This document shows, one piece after another, positions 1 through 6,469 of a DNA stretch of 10,653 nt. Position 1 is the stretch's first letter. Each line of letters starts with the position of its first letter. The stretch is from assembly GCA_938005655.1 (NCBI GenBank), contig CALLNA010000218.1, positions 1 to 10,653 of the forward strand. The letters are read 5' to 3'. The notes under the pieces were generated by a model. That model was not told the DNA's origin. It did not search any database and saw only the letters and a list, made by a program, of their open reading frames with translations. Both the position numbers and the translations under genes were made by a program. Source of the DNA: an uncultured Novosphingobium sp. (lineage in GTDB: Bacteria > Pseudomonadota > Alphaproteobacteria > Sphingomonadales > Sphingomonadaceae).

Positions 1-675
1 CGGCTGCTGCGCTCGCTGGAAACGGCGGGGTTCCTGACGCAGGAAAGACGCGGCTATGCCATCGGCCCCGAAAGCCAGCGGCTCGCCCGGCTGATCGGGG
101 CCGGCGCGCGGCCGCTGCCGTTCACCCAGGTCGCGCGCCCGGTCCTGGAACGGCTGGCGGCGGAGACCGACGAGACGGTGATCCTCGGCCTGCTGTCCGA
201 ACGGCGACAGGAGATCGTCTATGCCGACGTGATCGTGGCGGATTCGCCCCTGCAATATGCGGTGCCGGCCGGGGACCACCGCCCGCTCTACAGCTCGGCC
301 ACCGGCAAATCGGTGCTGGCCTTCATGCCGGAGGACGAGCAGCAGCGCTATATCGCCGAGACCCCCTTCGAGCCGATCACGCCCTTCACCACCCGCCACG
401 ACCAGATCGGCCCGCTCCTGGAAGGGGTGCGCCGCAACGGCGTGATCCACGACAAGGACGGGCACTTCGTCGGCGCCGGGGCCATCGCCAGCCCGATCTT
501 CAACGCGAGCGGCAACGTCTTCGCCGCGATCGTGGTGGCCGGCCCCAGCGACCGCCTGGATCGCATCGCGCGGCAGGTGGCCGACCTGGTGCGCGAGGCC
601 GGGAAAAGCATCTCGCGGCTGATGGAGTACGACGGGCCCTATCCGCCGCCCTGGCCGAAACCGGGCCGGGCCTAG
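1..675 (+). CDS. IclR-family transcriptional regulator, 5'-truncated by window edge
   Basis: The frame is open from base 1 to the TAG at 673-675, giving 224 visible residues. The first visible residues (RLLRSLETAGFLTQ) look like the end of the recognition helix and the wing of an IclR winged helix-turn-helix. The start codon and roughly the first 40-60 residues therefore lie outside the window. From about residue 40 comes the IclR effector-binding domain, with family-typical stretches RPLYSSATGKSVLAF, GHFVGAGAIASPIF and a C-terminal amphipathic helix (ADLVREAGKSISRL). IclR proteins bind DNA as dimers or tetramers and respond to small ligands, often aromatic acids or catabolic intermediates. 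The GTG at 178 falls inside the effector domain and is not a real start. The gene points toward, and is convergent with, the end of the minus-strand operon. It resembles the IclR gene at 9079-9894 in domain layout, so it may be a second regulator of the locus. The family call is secure; the target is unknown. Confidence 0.93.
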   Translation, partial: RLLRSLETAGFLTQERRGYAIGPESQRLARLIGAGARPLPFTQVARPVLERLAAETDETVILGLLSERRQEIVYADVIVADSPLQYAVPAGDHRPLYSSATGKSVLAFMPEDEQQRYIAETPFEPITPFTTRHDQIGPLLEGVRRNGVIHDKDGHFVGAGAIASPIFNASGNVFAAIVVAGPSDRLDRIARQVADLVREAGKSISRLMEYDGPYPPPWPKPGRA

Positions 676-682
676 GGGCAAA

Positions 683-712
683 CCCGCTCGCCCGCGCGGG
701 GTGACGTTTTTT
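683..712 (+). terminator. possible intrinsic terminator after the first IclR gene
   Basis: Eight bases after the stop codon a 5-bp GC stem can form (CCCGC at 683-687 with GCGGG at 696-700, 8-base loop). It is followed six bases later by a run of six T (707-712). The stem is short and the T-run is displaced from it, so this is weak evidence. The T-run also abuts the promoter-like TTGACA at 714. Confidence 0.3.
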
Positions 713-713
713 C

Positions 714-742
714 TTGACATTTAAAACCATATCGGTTATATG
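714..742 (+). promoter_or_regulatory. sigma70-type promoter with internal dyad and no evident downstream gene
   Basis: A perfect -35 hexamer TTGACA (714-719) is followed after 17 bases by TATATG (737-742), or after 16 bases by TTATAT (736-741). The spacer and -10 carry a small dyad AACC-ATATC-GGTT (725-737), placed where a repressor or activator site would be expected. A second dyad, CCGCCG-tcggtt-CGGCGG (745-762), covers the predicted start region; it can be lengthened by TGCC (741-744) and GGCA (765-768) with a two-base bulge. The stretch is conspicuously AT-rich against its surroundings. No convincing plus-strand reading frame follows before the convergent operon ends at 1072. It could serve a small RNA, be left over from a lost gene, or be an IclR operator. 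Confidence 0.5.
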
Positions 743-1071
743 CCCCGCCGTCGGTTCGGCGGATGGCAACGCCGCTGCCGACAAGCGGCGGGTGCGGGAG
801 GCGGCAGGCCTTCGTCTCCTTGTCTCCCGCGATCACGGCCGGCGCGCTTCAGCGGACCTGAAGTGGCCGCATCCCTTGCGAGGACCTTGTCCGGAAGGCG
901 GCAGCTTGCGAGCCCGCCCCGCCTTCCCGTCCTTGCTATCCCAGGGCCGAGCCGGCGGGTTTCAGGTGTGCCCCGCCAGCCGTTCGCAGCAATTCACGCC
1001 GAGCCAAGCCTGTTCGGTTCAGGCAAATCCCGCGTCGGCCGTAGCCCGTCCGCGTTTTTCTCCTCCCGGCG

Positions 1072-2307
1072 TTACCCCGCATTCGCCAGCGGGCGATGAG
1101 GCGCGCCTGGCGGCTTCCCGCGCAGGGCAAGGAACAGCAGGCTCCCCAGCAGCATGGTCGTGGCCGAGATCGTCAGGAACAGGCCGTAGCCGCCGGTCAT
1201 CGCGACCGTCCGGCTGAGCACCAGCGATCCGACGAGGGCCGATACCGCCATCGCCGCGGCGACGAGGCCGAGGACCGTGCTGAACAGCTCGGCCGCGAAG
1301 TAGCGCGTGACCAGATAGGCCGCGATGTCGCCCTCCGCGCCGAGCGAGAAGCCGAGGCTCGCCACCGCGAAGGTCAGCAGCGGCACGCTGGGGATGCCCG
1401 CCGACAGCAGGGCGAGGCCCAGCGCGGGGATCAGGAAGCAGACCGTGGCGACGAAGCGCGGCGGAAAGCGGTCGAGCGCCAGTCCACAGGCGATCCGCCC
1501 GACGATGACCCCCGCCGCGAAGGACGAGATCATCGCCGAGCCGGTCGCGGAATCGATGCCCAGGTCCAGCACGATCAGCTTGAGCTGGGTGGTCTGCATC
1601 GTGAAGTGCAGGTTGCAGAGCAGCATGGCCCCGAAGATGATGAGGAACGAGCGGTCGCGCAGCAGCTCGCCGTAGTCGCGCCCCGCGGCGCGGGGGGCCT
1701 GGGCCGGCGGCGCGCGGTCGTGGAAGCCGGCGGGGATCATGGCCAGGGCCGCCCCGCCAATCAGCGCCGTCGCCGCGGCCATCAGGAAGTAGCCCTCGCG
1801 CCAGCCGTAGGCGTCGATGAACCGCGACAGGAGCGGCGTCCCGACCGCCGCCGCCAGGGCGGGCGCGCAGGAGGCCACGCCGAGCGCCAGCCCCCGCGCC
1901 CGGGTGAAGGAGCGGACGATCAGCCGGTTGTAGACGACGATCCCCGCCAGGGCCGAGATGATCAGCATCTGCCCCAGGCTGAGCAGGAAGAACACGGCGA
2001 AGCTGCCCTGCTGGAGGCCGAGGCCGACGAAGACCAGCGGCAGGCCGACGACGCCGATCGCCGCGATCCGGCGCATCCCGTGGCGGTCGGCCAGGCGGCC
2101 GACGATCGGCAGGAAGACGGCGGCGATCGCCACGGTCAGGCCGATCAGCGCGAACTGCGCCTTGCTCCAGCCGAACGCCGCGACGAGCTGGGGCGAGAAC
2201 AGGTTGCTGACGTAGTTGGAGATCGTGCCCGCCACCAGACCCAGGCAGGCCGCCGCCAGGGCCCGCCAGTTGCTCGCGAACTCGCGCAGGTAGGGCGCGT
2301 CGTTCAT
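1072..2307 (-). CDS. MFS permease (monocarboxylate-porter-like), last gene of the operon
   Basis: This 411-residue protein is the usual length for a 12-helix major facilitator. It is almost wholly hydrophobic, in two halves around a hydrophilic loop at about residues 194-220. The MFS signature between helices 2 and 3 is clear (GRLADRHGMRR, residues 70-80) and a second copy appears in the C-half (GLALDRFPPRF, 275-285). FGWSKAQF (45-52) and GAEGDIAAYLVTRYF (323-337) are typical of the monocarboxylate/oxalate-formate-like branch, which carries organic and aromatic acids. The ATG at 2307 was chosen because it overlaps the TGA of the NmrA gene by four bases (ATGA) and starts right before the conserved N-terminus. 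An in-frame extension to 2451 would run into that gene. No Shine-Dalgarno is visible, so translation is probably coupled to the upstream gene. The inferred role is inner-membrane uptake or export of the pathway's substrate or product. Substrate unknown. Confidence 0.9.
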   Translation of the reverse strand: MNDAPYLREFASNWRALAAACLGLVAGTISNYVSNLFSPQLVAAFGWSKAQFALIGLTVAIAAVFLPIVGRLADRHGMRRIAAIGVVGLPLVFVGLGLQQGSFAVFFLLSLGQMLIISALAGIVVYNRLIVRSFTRARGLALGVASCAPALAAAVGTPLLSRFIDAYGWREGYFLMAAATALIGGAALAMIPAGFHDRAPPAQAPRAAGRDYGELLRDRSFLIIFGAMLLCNLHFTMQTTQLKLIVLDLGIDSATGSAMISSFAAGVIVGRIACGLALDRFPPRFVATVCFLIPALGLALLSAGIPSVPLLTFAVASLGFSLGAEGDIAAYLVTRYFAAELFSTVLGLVAAAMAVSALVGSLVLSRTVAMTGGYGLFLTISATTMLLGSLLFLALRGKPPGAPHRPLANAG

Positions 2308-3227
2308 GCGGCGGGGACTTGGCTGGCGAACTCCCCGCGGTGCGCCTCGATCCACGCGGCGAAGGACATCAGCGGCACGTCCCAGGGGGCGAGCGCGCCG
2401 AGATCGATGTGATAGCCCGCCTCGTTGATCCATTCCTGCGAGCGGACCCATTTGGCCGGCTGCCCGGCAGCGAGCGCCTCGTCCGGCCCGACCGATTGCG
2501 CCACGATCTCGCGCCCGAGCACCCGCCCGAGCGTCGCCGCCATCTCGCCCACGGTCATCGTCTCGGCGGCCAGCTCAAGCGTCGCCCCGGCGAAGCGCTC
2601 GGGGTCGGCGAGGGCGGCGGCGGCGAAGCGGCCGATGTCTTCGCCCGCGATGAGCTGAACCGGCGCGTCGGCCGCGATCGGGGTCAGGAACCGTCCCTCG
2701 GCAAGCTGGGGATAGAGCACGGCGACCTTCGGCGGCAGCAGGTTCTGGAGGATGAAGGAGGGCCGCAGGATCGTCCACCGGGCGAAGCCGCCCGCGCGCA
2801 CCGCATCCTCCACTGCCGCCTTGTCGTCCCAGTACTTGCGGTCCCAGCGCCCTTCAGCCCAGCCGGGGAAGCGCTCGCGCTCGTCGACATGGCAGACCGA
2901 GGAGTGGACGACATGCCGCACCCCGGCGCGCCGCGCGGCTTCGACCAGGCCGAGGCCGTGCCGCAGCTCGGAATCGGTGCCGTCATCGGGCCGCTGGACC
3001 GAGAACAGGCCGGCCGCGCCCTCCAGCGCGGGCGCCAGCGAGGCCGGATCGTCGAGGTCGCCGCGGACCAACTCGACGCCCAGCCCGGCGAGCGCGCGGG
3101 CCTTCTCCGCAGCGGGATCGCGGACCAGCGCCCGCACCCGGTGCCCGGCGCGCAGCAGGTGCCGGGCGGTGAAGCCGCCCTGGGTCCCCGTGGCGCCGAC
3201 GATCAGGAAAGGTCCAAGGTCATTCAT
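2304..3227 (-). CDS. NmrA-like NAD(P)-binding atypical SDR family protein
   Basis: This 307-residue protein opens with a Rossmann fold: GATGTQGG at residues 11-18 (GxxGxxG) after a hydrophobic strand, and ALVRDP (33-38), whose Arg36 would favour NADP(H). It continues VRGDLDDPASL (54-64), HVVHSSVCHVDE (105-116), KYWDDKAAVE (131-140, carrying the lysine usual in this group) and WTILRPSFILQN (151-162). This is the layout of the NmrA/HSCARG and isoflavone/pinoresinol-reductase-like SDRs. Members are either NADPH-dependent reductases, including reductases of benzylic ethers in lignans, or redox sensors without catalysis. Inside a catabolic operon a reductase role is more likely, but this is inference. 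The ATG at 3227 has GGGAG seven bases upstream and begins the Rossmann strand directly. The gene begins 28 bases after the ThDP gene and ends overlapping the MFS start by four bases. Confidence 0.88.
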   Translation of the reverse strand: MNDLGPFLIVGATGTQGGFTARHLLRAGHRVRALVRDPAAEKARALAGLGVELVRGDLDDPASLAPALEGAAGLFSVQRPDDGTDSELRHGLGLVEAARRAGVRHVVHSSVCHVDERERFPGWAEGRWDRKYWDDKAAVEDAVRAGGFARWTILRPSFILQNLLPPKVAVLYPQLAEGRFLTPIAADAPVQLIAGEDIGRFAAAALADPERFAGATLELAAETMTVGEMAATLGRVLGREIVAQSVGPDEALAAGQPAKWVRSQEWINEAGYHIDLGALAPWDVPLMSFAAWIEAHRGEFASQVPAA

Positions 3228-3255
3228 CGCATCGCTCCCTTCAGGCGCAGCGGGC

Positions 3256-5046
3256 TCAGTAGCCGGCGCCCTTGTCCATCGGCTTGTCGGATTCCGCCGC
3301 GGCGGCGGCAGGCGGCGTTCCCGCGAAGCCGAGGTTGTCGCCCTCCTCGCCGTACCAGGTCCGGAACTCGGTGAAGCCGGGGATCCCGACGAAGCTGCTG
3401 TTCGCCTCCGCGTCGACCGCGACATGGATCACGGCCGGCTTGCCCGAGGCGAGCGCGCGCTCGACGGCCGGGGCGATGTCCTCCCCGCGCTCGACATATT
3501 CGCCGTGCGCGCCGAAGCTCTCGGCGGTCTTGTCGAAGCGCACCTGCTTGCCCCAGCGGGCTTCCGGCGCGGTCGTATCGGCCCCGTAGTTGGCCTTGTA
3601 GGAGGCGACCTCAATGCCCCAGGCATGGTCCACCGCGACGACGCAGATGACCGGGAGGTTCTTGCGGACCGCCGTCTCGATCTCCGCGATATGGAACATG
3701 AACGAGGAATCGCCGGTCAGCAGCACGACCCGGCGGGAATCCCCCACCGCGAGCTGCGCGCCGAGCGCATAGGGCAGGCCAGGCCCGATCGCGCCGTAGT
3801 TGGAGTTCCACATGGCGTCGCGCGGCGGGAACTGGAGGAAGGCGGAGAACCACATGGTCGAGGCGCCGCCGTCGCGCACCACCACGGCATCGCGGGGCAG
3901 CACCCGGGTCGCCTCGACCGCCAGCCGGGCGACGTGGATCGGCGCGGACGCGCCCGGCACGGAGGCGAACAGCTCCGCACGATAGGCGGCATAGGCCTGG
4001 GTCCACTTGGGCATGTCGGCCGGCGGGTCCCGGCGCAGCGGGCCGAGGACCTCGACCAGTTGCGGCACCACGGCGCGCAGGTCGCCGACCAGCGGCACGT
4101 CGATCGGGCGGTTGACGCCGATCGCGGTGGGGTCGCGCTCGACGTAGATCCACTTGCGCGCCGCGTCCCCGCTCGCCCAGTGATGGCCGCGGCCGTAGTG
4201 CATCGGCTCGCCGATCTCGGTGCCGATCGCCACGACCACGTCGCTCTGCGCCACGATCTCGGAAGCGACCGCGCTGCCATAGGGAAAGGTCCGCTCGTCC
4301 AGCCCCTCGATCACCGCCTCGGCAGCGGTGGTCTGGATCACCGGGCAGGCCAGCTTGTCGGCCAGGGCCTTCACCGCCGCGTGCCCGCGCGCGGCCAGGG
4401 CGCCCTGCCCGACCAGCAGGATCGGGCATTTCGCCTGCTCCAGCAGCCTGGCGGCCTCGGCCACCTCGGGCGTGCCGGCGTGCTGGTCGACCAGGCGATA
4501 GCGGTGCGGCGGCGGCGCGGGCGGCAGGTCGAGCTGGGCCTGCATGACGCTCAGCGGCAGCTCGACGAAGGTCGGCCCGGGGACGCCGCTCATCGCCTGG
4601 CGGAAGGCCTCGTGGAAGATCTCGTCGACCTGCTCGGGATATTCGATCGAGCCGCAATACTTCATCACGCCTTCGAAGATCGGCGTCTGGCTCATGTACT
4701 GCATCTTGCCGCGCCGGACGCGCTGCTCGTAGAGCCGGTGGCGCTGGGCCATGATGAAGACGGCCGGCACGTTCTCCTTGGCGAGATAGGCCGCGCCCGC
4801 CGCGATATTGGCGACGCCCGGGCCCTTGTTGACCCCCATCACCCCGGGCTTGCCGGTCAGGCGGTAGAGCCCGTCCGCCATCAGCGCCCCGCCCTGCTCA
4901 TGGTGCGGCGCGACGAGGTTCATGCCCCGCCGCTCCGCCTCCAGGAACATGGCGAAGAAGCTGGGGTCGGGAATGCCGAAGATCGTGTCGATGCCCTCGG
5001 CCTGGATGAGATCGACGATACGTTCGTGGATAGCGCGGAGGGTCAT
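3256..5046 (-). CDS. thiamine-diphosphate-dependent lyase/decarboxylase (acetolactate synthase / benzaldehyde lyase-like)
   Basis: This 596-residue protein has the three-domain ThDP fold. The N-terminal Pyr domain (about 1-175) contains FGIPDPSFF and HHEQGG, whose Glu50 sits at the cofactor-activating glutamate, with a likely Gln120 as in acetolactate synthase. The middle domain (about 190-335) has CPILLVGQGALAA. The PP domain (about 370-550) has AIGPGLPYALGAQLA (419-433), GDSS (445-448) and VDHAWG (472-477). The motif GDSS...VDHAWG departs from the common GDG...NN pattern but keeps the two metal-ligand positions, Asp446 and Asp473, as in relatives ending NDxAWG. The absence of an FAD-dependent small-subunit partner and the operon context argue for a catabolic lyase or decarboxylase acting on a 2-hydroxyketone or 2-oxoacid, not branched-chain amino acid synthesis. 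The ATG at 5046 follows the GST stop by 25 bases; GGAG lies ten bases upstream. The superfamily is certain; the reaction is not. Confidence 0.92.
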   Translation of the reverse strand: MTLRAIHERIVDLIQAEGIDTIFGIPDPSFFAMFLEAERRGMNLVAPHHEQGGALMADGLYRLTGKPGVMGVNKGPGVANIAAGAAYLAKENVPAVFIMAQRHRLYEQRVRRGKMQYMSQTPIFEGVMKYCGSIEYPEQVDEIFHEAFRQAMSGVPGPTFVELPLSVMQAQLDLPPAPPPHRYRLVDQHAGTPEVAEAARLLEQAKCPILLVGQGALAARGHAAVKALADKLACPVIQTTAAEAVIEGLDERTFPYGSAVASEIVAQSDVVVAIGTEIGEPMHYGRGHHWASGDAARKWIYVERDPTAIGVNRPIDVPLVGDLRAVVPQLVEVLGPLRRDPPADMPKWTQAYAAYRAELFASVPGASAPIHVARLAVEATRVLPRDAVVVRDGGASTMWFSAFLQFPPRDAMWNSNYGAIGPGLPYALGAQLAVGDSRRVVLLTGDSSFMFHIAEIETAVRKNLPVICVVAVDHAWGIEVASYKANYGADTTAPEARWGKQVRFDKTAESFGAHGEYVERGEDIAPAVERALASGKPAVIHVAVDAEANSSFVGIPGFTEFRTWYGEEGDNLGFAGTPPAAAAAESDKPMDKGAGY

Positions 5047-5071
5047 CGCAAAGGGTCTCCAAAAGATGAGG

Positions 5072-5779
5072 CTAGGACAGGGACATTCCGGCCAGGTGCC
5101 GGTGGCGGGAGGCGAGCGAGGGCAGGCCGTGCCCGACGTCCTTCGCCGCCTGGGTTTCGGTCAGCGCATCGAGCACCGGGCCGACGATCGGATGCCGGGC
5201 CATCTGCCGGTAATAGGCGGTCAGGACCGAATGGTCCGCCACCGGATCGCCGGGCAGGTCGAGCAGCGCGGCGATTCGAGTGCACAGGTGCAGCGAGGGC
5301 GCCAGCATGCAGTCGGCGAGCGAGGCCCCGGCCGGGGCTTGGGGCAGCGGATCGCGCAGGAAATGCGCGAGGACGCCCAGGCCCGCGCGCCAGCGCTCGA
5401 CCTCGTCGGCGACCACCGCCGCGTTCCGCCGCGCGGGATCGAGATGGGGGAACAGGCGGATCACCGGGGTCATGACGTAGAGGTCCATGATCCGCCCGGC
5501 GCGGTCCGTCGCGGCGCGCGGCGCGGCCCCTTCGGGATAGAGGCTGGGCTCCGGGAAGCGGTCTTCCAGATAGCGCAAGATCGTTTCCGATTCCGGCAGG
5601 ACCATGGCGCCATCAAGCACCAGGACGGGAATCTTGGCCAGCGGATTGATCTCCAGGAACGCCGGGGAGCGCAGTCCGCCCGCCGGCAGCGGAGCCTCGG
5701 CGAGCGCCAGCCCCTTGGCGCGCACCGCGATGGCGACGCGCGCGCCGAAGTTGGAGTTCGCCGCCGTGTAGAGCTGCAC
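5072..5779 (-). CDS. glutathione S-transferase-like protein (GTG start)
   Basis: This 235-residue protein has the thioredoxin-fold GST N-domain (1-80) and an all-helical C-domain (about 90-210). Visible marks are YTAANSNFGARV (4-15; Ser9 at the usual catalytic serine position), NPLAKIPVL (45-53, the cis-proline loop), LPESETILRYL (61-71, whose Glu-Ser binds the glutathione gamma-glutamyl group) and ASLADCMLAPSL (152-163), which holds the Ser-x-x-Asp N-capping box. GTG at 5779 is preferred because it begins exactly at the first beta strand and lies 13 bases after the upstream stop. An upstream in-frame ATG at 5890 lies deep inside the preceding gene and would add a basic, unrelated leader. No strong Shine-Dalgarno is seen, so translational coupling is likely. 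In sphingomonads such GSTs can cleave aryl ethers, remove halogen or isomerise maleyl compounds. Which of these applies here cannot be told. Confidence 0.87.
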   Translation of the reverse strand: MQLYTAANSNFGARVAIAVRAKGLALAEAPLPAGGLRSPAFLEINPLAKIPVLVLDGAMVLPESETILRYLEDRFPEPSLYPEGAAPRAATDRAGRIMDLYVMTPVIRLFPHLDPARRNAAVVADEVERWRAGLGVLAHFLRDPLPQAPAGASLADCMLAPSLHLCTRIAALLDLPGDPVADHSVLTAYYRQMARHPIVGPVLDALTETQAAKDVGHGLPSLASRHRHLAGMSLS

Positions 5780-5792
5780 GGTCGCGTCCGGC

Positions 5793-6395
5793 TCAGGCCG
5801 CGGCCCGCGATGCGGTCGAGTGGCCGAAATCGTGCTCGGGCCGCACCGCCCCGGCGACGATCGCCCAGAACGACCACCAGGCGACCGCATTGGTGAACTC
5901 CAGCGCGCCGCCCTCGCCGAAACGCTCCACGGCGCGGGCGAAAAGGGTGTCGGAGACCTCGCCCTTGCAGGCCGCCAGGGTGAACTCGATGACCAGCGAC
6001 TGCTCCTCGTCGAACAGCGTCGTGACCTCCCAATAGGGGATCGCGGCCTGCAACTCGGCGCTGATCCCGTCGCGCTCGGCCGTCGCGAGGTGCGACTGGA
6101 AGTTGAAGTCGCACTTGAAGAACCAGTTCAGCGTCTGGATCATGAGCTGGCGCAGGTCCTTGCGCTGGGTGGTCCAGGCGCATTCCTTGGTCATGTAGTC
6201 GCTGACCTGGAGCAGCATCAGCGCCAGCTTGGGATCGCGGGCGACGATGGCGAAGGCGCCGGCCGTGCCCGGTATCTCCGGCTTCCCGGCGAACGACTTC
6301 ATATGCTCGAACAGCGCGTCGAGCTGCTGCTGCTGGTCCTTGTCGATCGGACCGGGAAACTCATCGGGCCGGTAAACCAATTGGGCGCGGGGCAT
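5793..6395 (-). CDS. carboxymuconolactone decarboxylase-like (CMD/AhpD-fold) protein
   Basis: This 200-residue helical protein has the CMD core at about residues 50-145: PKLALMLLQVSDYM, LRQLMIQTLNWFFKCDFNFQ and SHLATAERDGISAELQAAI, followed by DEEQSLVIEFTLAA. AhpD-type members use Cys-x2-Cys-x3-His. Here the aligned positions read Cys95, Phe98 and His102, so the peroxidatic cysteine is missing while the histidine is kept. That fits the non-redox CMD branch (decarboxylase, hydratase or isomerase-like, or no assigned activity) better than a hydroperoxidase. The ATG at 6395 has GGGAG seven bases upstream and starts MPRAQLVYRP. The gene is 74 bases downstream of the TonB receptor, with a strong hairpin in the gap, and 13 bases upstream of the GST. 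The C-terminus (NAVAWWSFWAIVAGAV) is unusually rich in tryptophan. The fold call is good; the function is unknown. Confidence 0.8.
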   Translation of the reverse strand: MPRAQLVYRPDEFPGPIDKDQQQQLDALFEHMKSFAGKPEIPGTAGAFAIVARDPKLALMLLQVSDYMTKECAWTTQRKDLRQLMIQTLNWFFKCDFNFQSHLATAERDGISAELQAAIPYWEVTTLFDEEQSLVIEFTLAACKGEVSDTLFARAVERFGEGGALEFTNAVAWWSFWAIVAGAVRPEHDFGHSTASRAAA

Positions 6396-6428
6396 CTGCA
6401 AACTCCCTGGTATGCGTTTGGGGGGAGC

Positions 6429-6454
6429 GGCCGGCGCCCGGGCGGGCACCGGCC
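6429..6454 (-). promoter_or_regulatory. strong intercistronic RNA hairpin between receptor and CMD-like gene
   Basis: In the minus-strand transcript the arms GGCCGG-U-GCCC and GGGC-G-CCGGCC pair over 11 positions, including one U-G wobble, around a four-base loop. This is the strongest hairpin noticed in the operon. It lies 15 bases after the receptor stop codon and is followed by GCUCCCCCC, not by a U-run, so it is not a classical intrinsic terminator. It may protect the receptor message from 3' decay, or lower read-through so that the receptor is made in excess over the enzymes. Confidence 0.5.
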
Positions 6455-6469
6455 GTCCGTCGGTCTTGG

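Larger units (their letters stand above)
676..1071. other. intergenic stretch without a credible gene
   Basis: The region lies between the convergent IclR gene and MFS gene. Open frames on both strands are rich in Arg, Pro, Ser and Ala, show no family resemblance, and look like random GC-rich translation. Besides the promoter, it holds a 7-bp stem CGCCGCT/AGCGGCG with a 7-base loop (770-790). It also holds a stem CTTCAG-cggac-CTGAAG (847-863) that can be extended by a G-T pair and a C-G pair to 845-865. A third element is a dyad GGCGGG/CCCGCC (954-959 with 972-977) that has no T-run on either strand. A run of five T at 1055-1059 lies just beyond the MFS stop codon. No good terminator for the operon was found. 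Confidence 0.6.

Noticed and set aside
954..977. GGCGGG/CCCGCC dyad as terminator of the operon
   Set aside because: No T-run on either strand and about 95 bases past the MFS stop; short GC dyads are frequent by chance in DNA of this composition.
714..1071. A riboswitch (cobalamin or thiamine type) in the gene-free stretch
   Set aside because: No recognisable conserved core of either class was seen, and no gene in the right direction follows.
714..1217. Plus-strand open frames at 714-1217 and 740-1099 as the gene served by the orphan promoter
   Set aside because: One starts inside the promoter itself, both lack a ribosome site and any conserved segment, and the longer one runs antisense into the MFS gene.
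1096..2412. A 438-codon plus-strand open frame opposite the MFS gene
   Set aside because: Extremely Arg, Gln, Asp and Glu rich, which is the complement expected from hydrophobic membrane-protein codons; no family resemblance.
2752..5475. A 907-codon plus-strand open frame opposite the ThDP and NmrA genes
   Set aside because: It lies antisense to well-recognised genes, is dominated by Arg, Gly, Ala and His, and shows no domain. It is a by-product of GC-rich third codon positions on the other strand.
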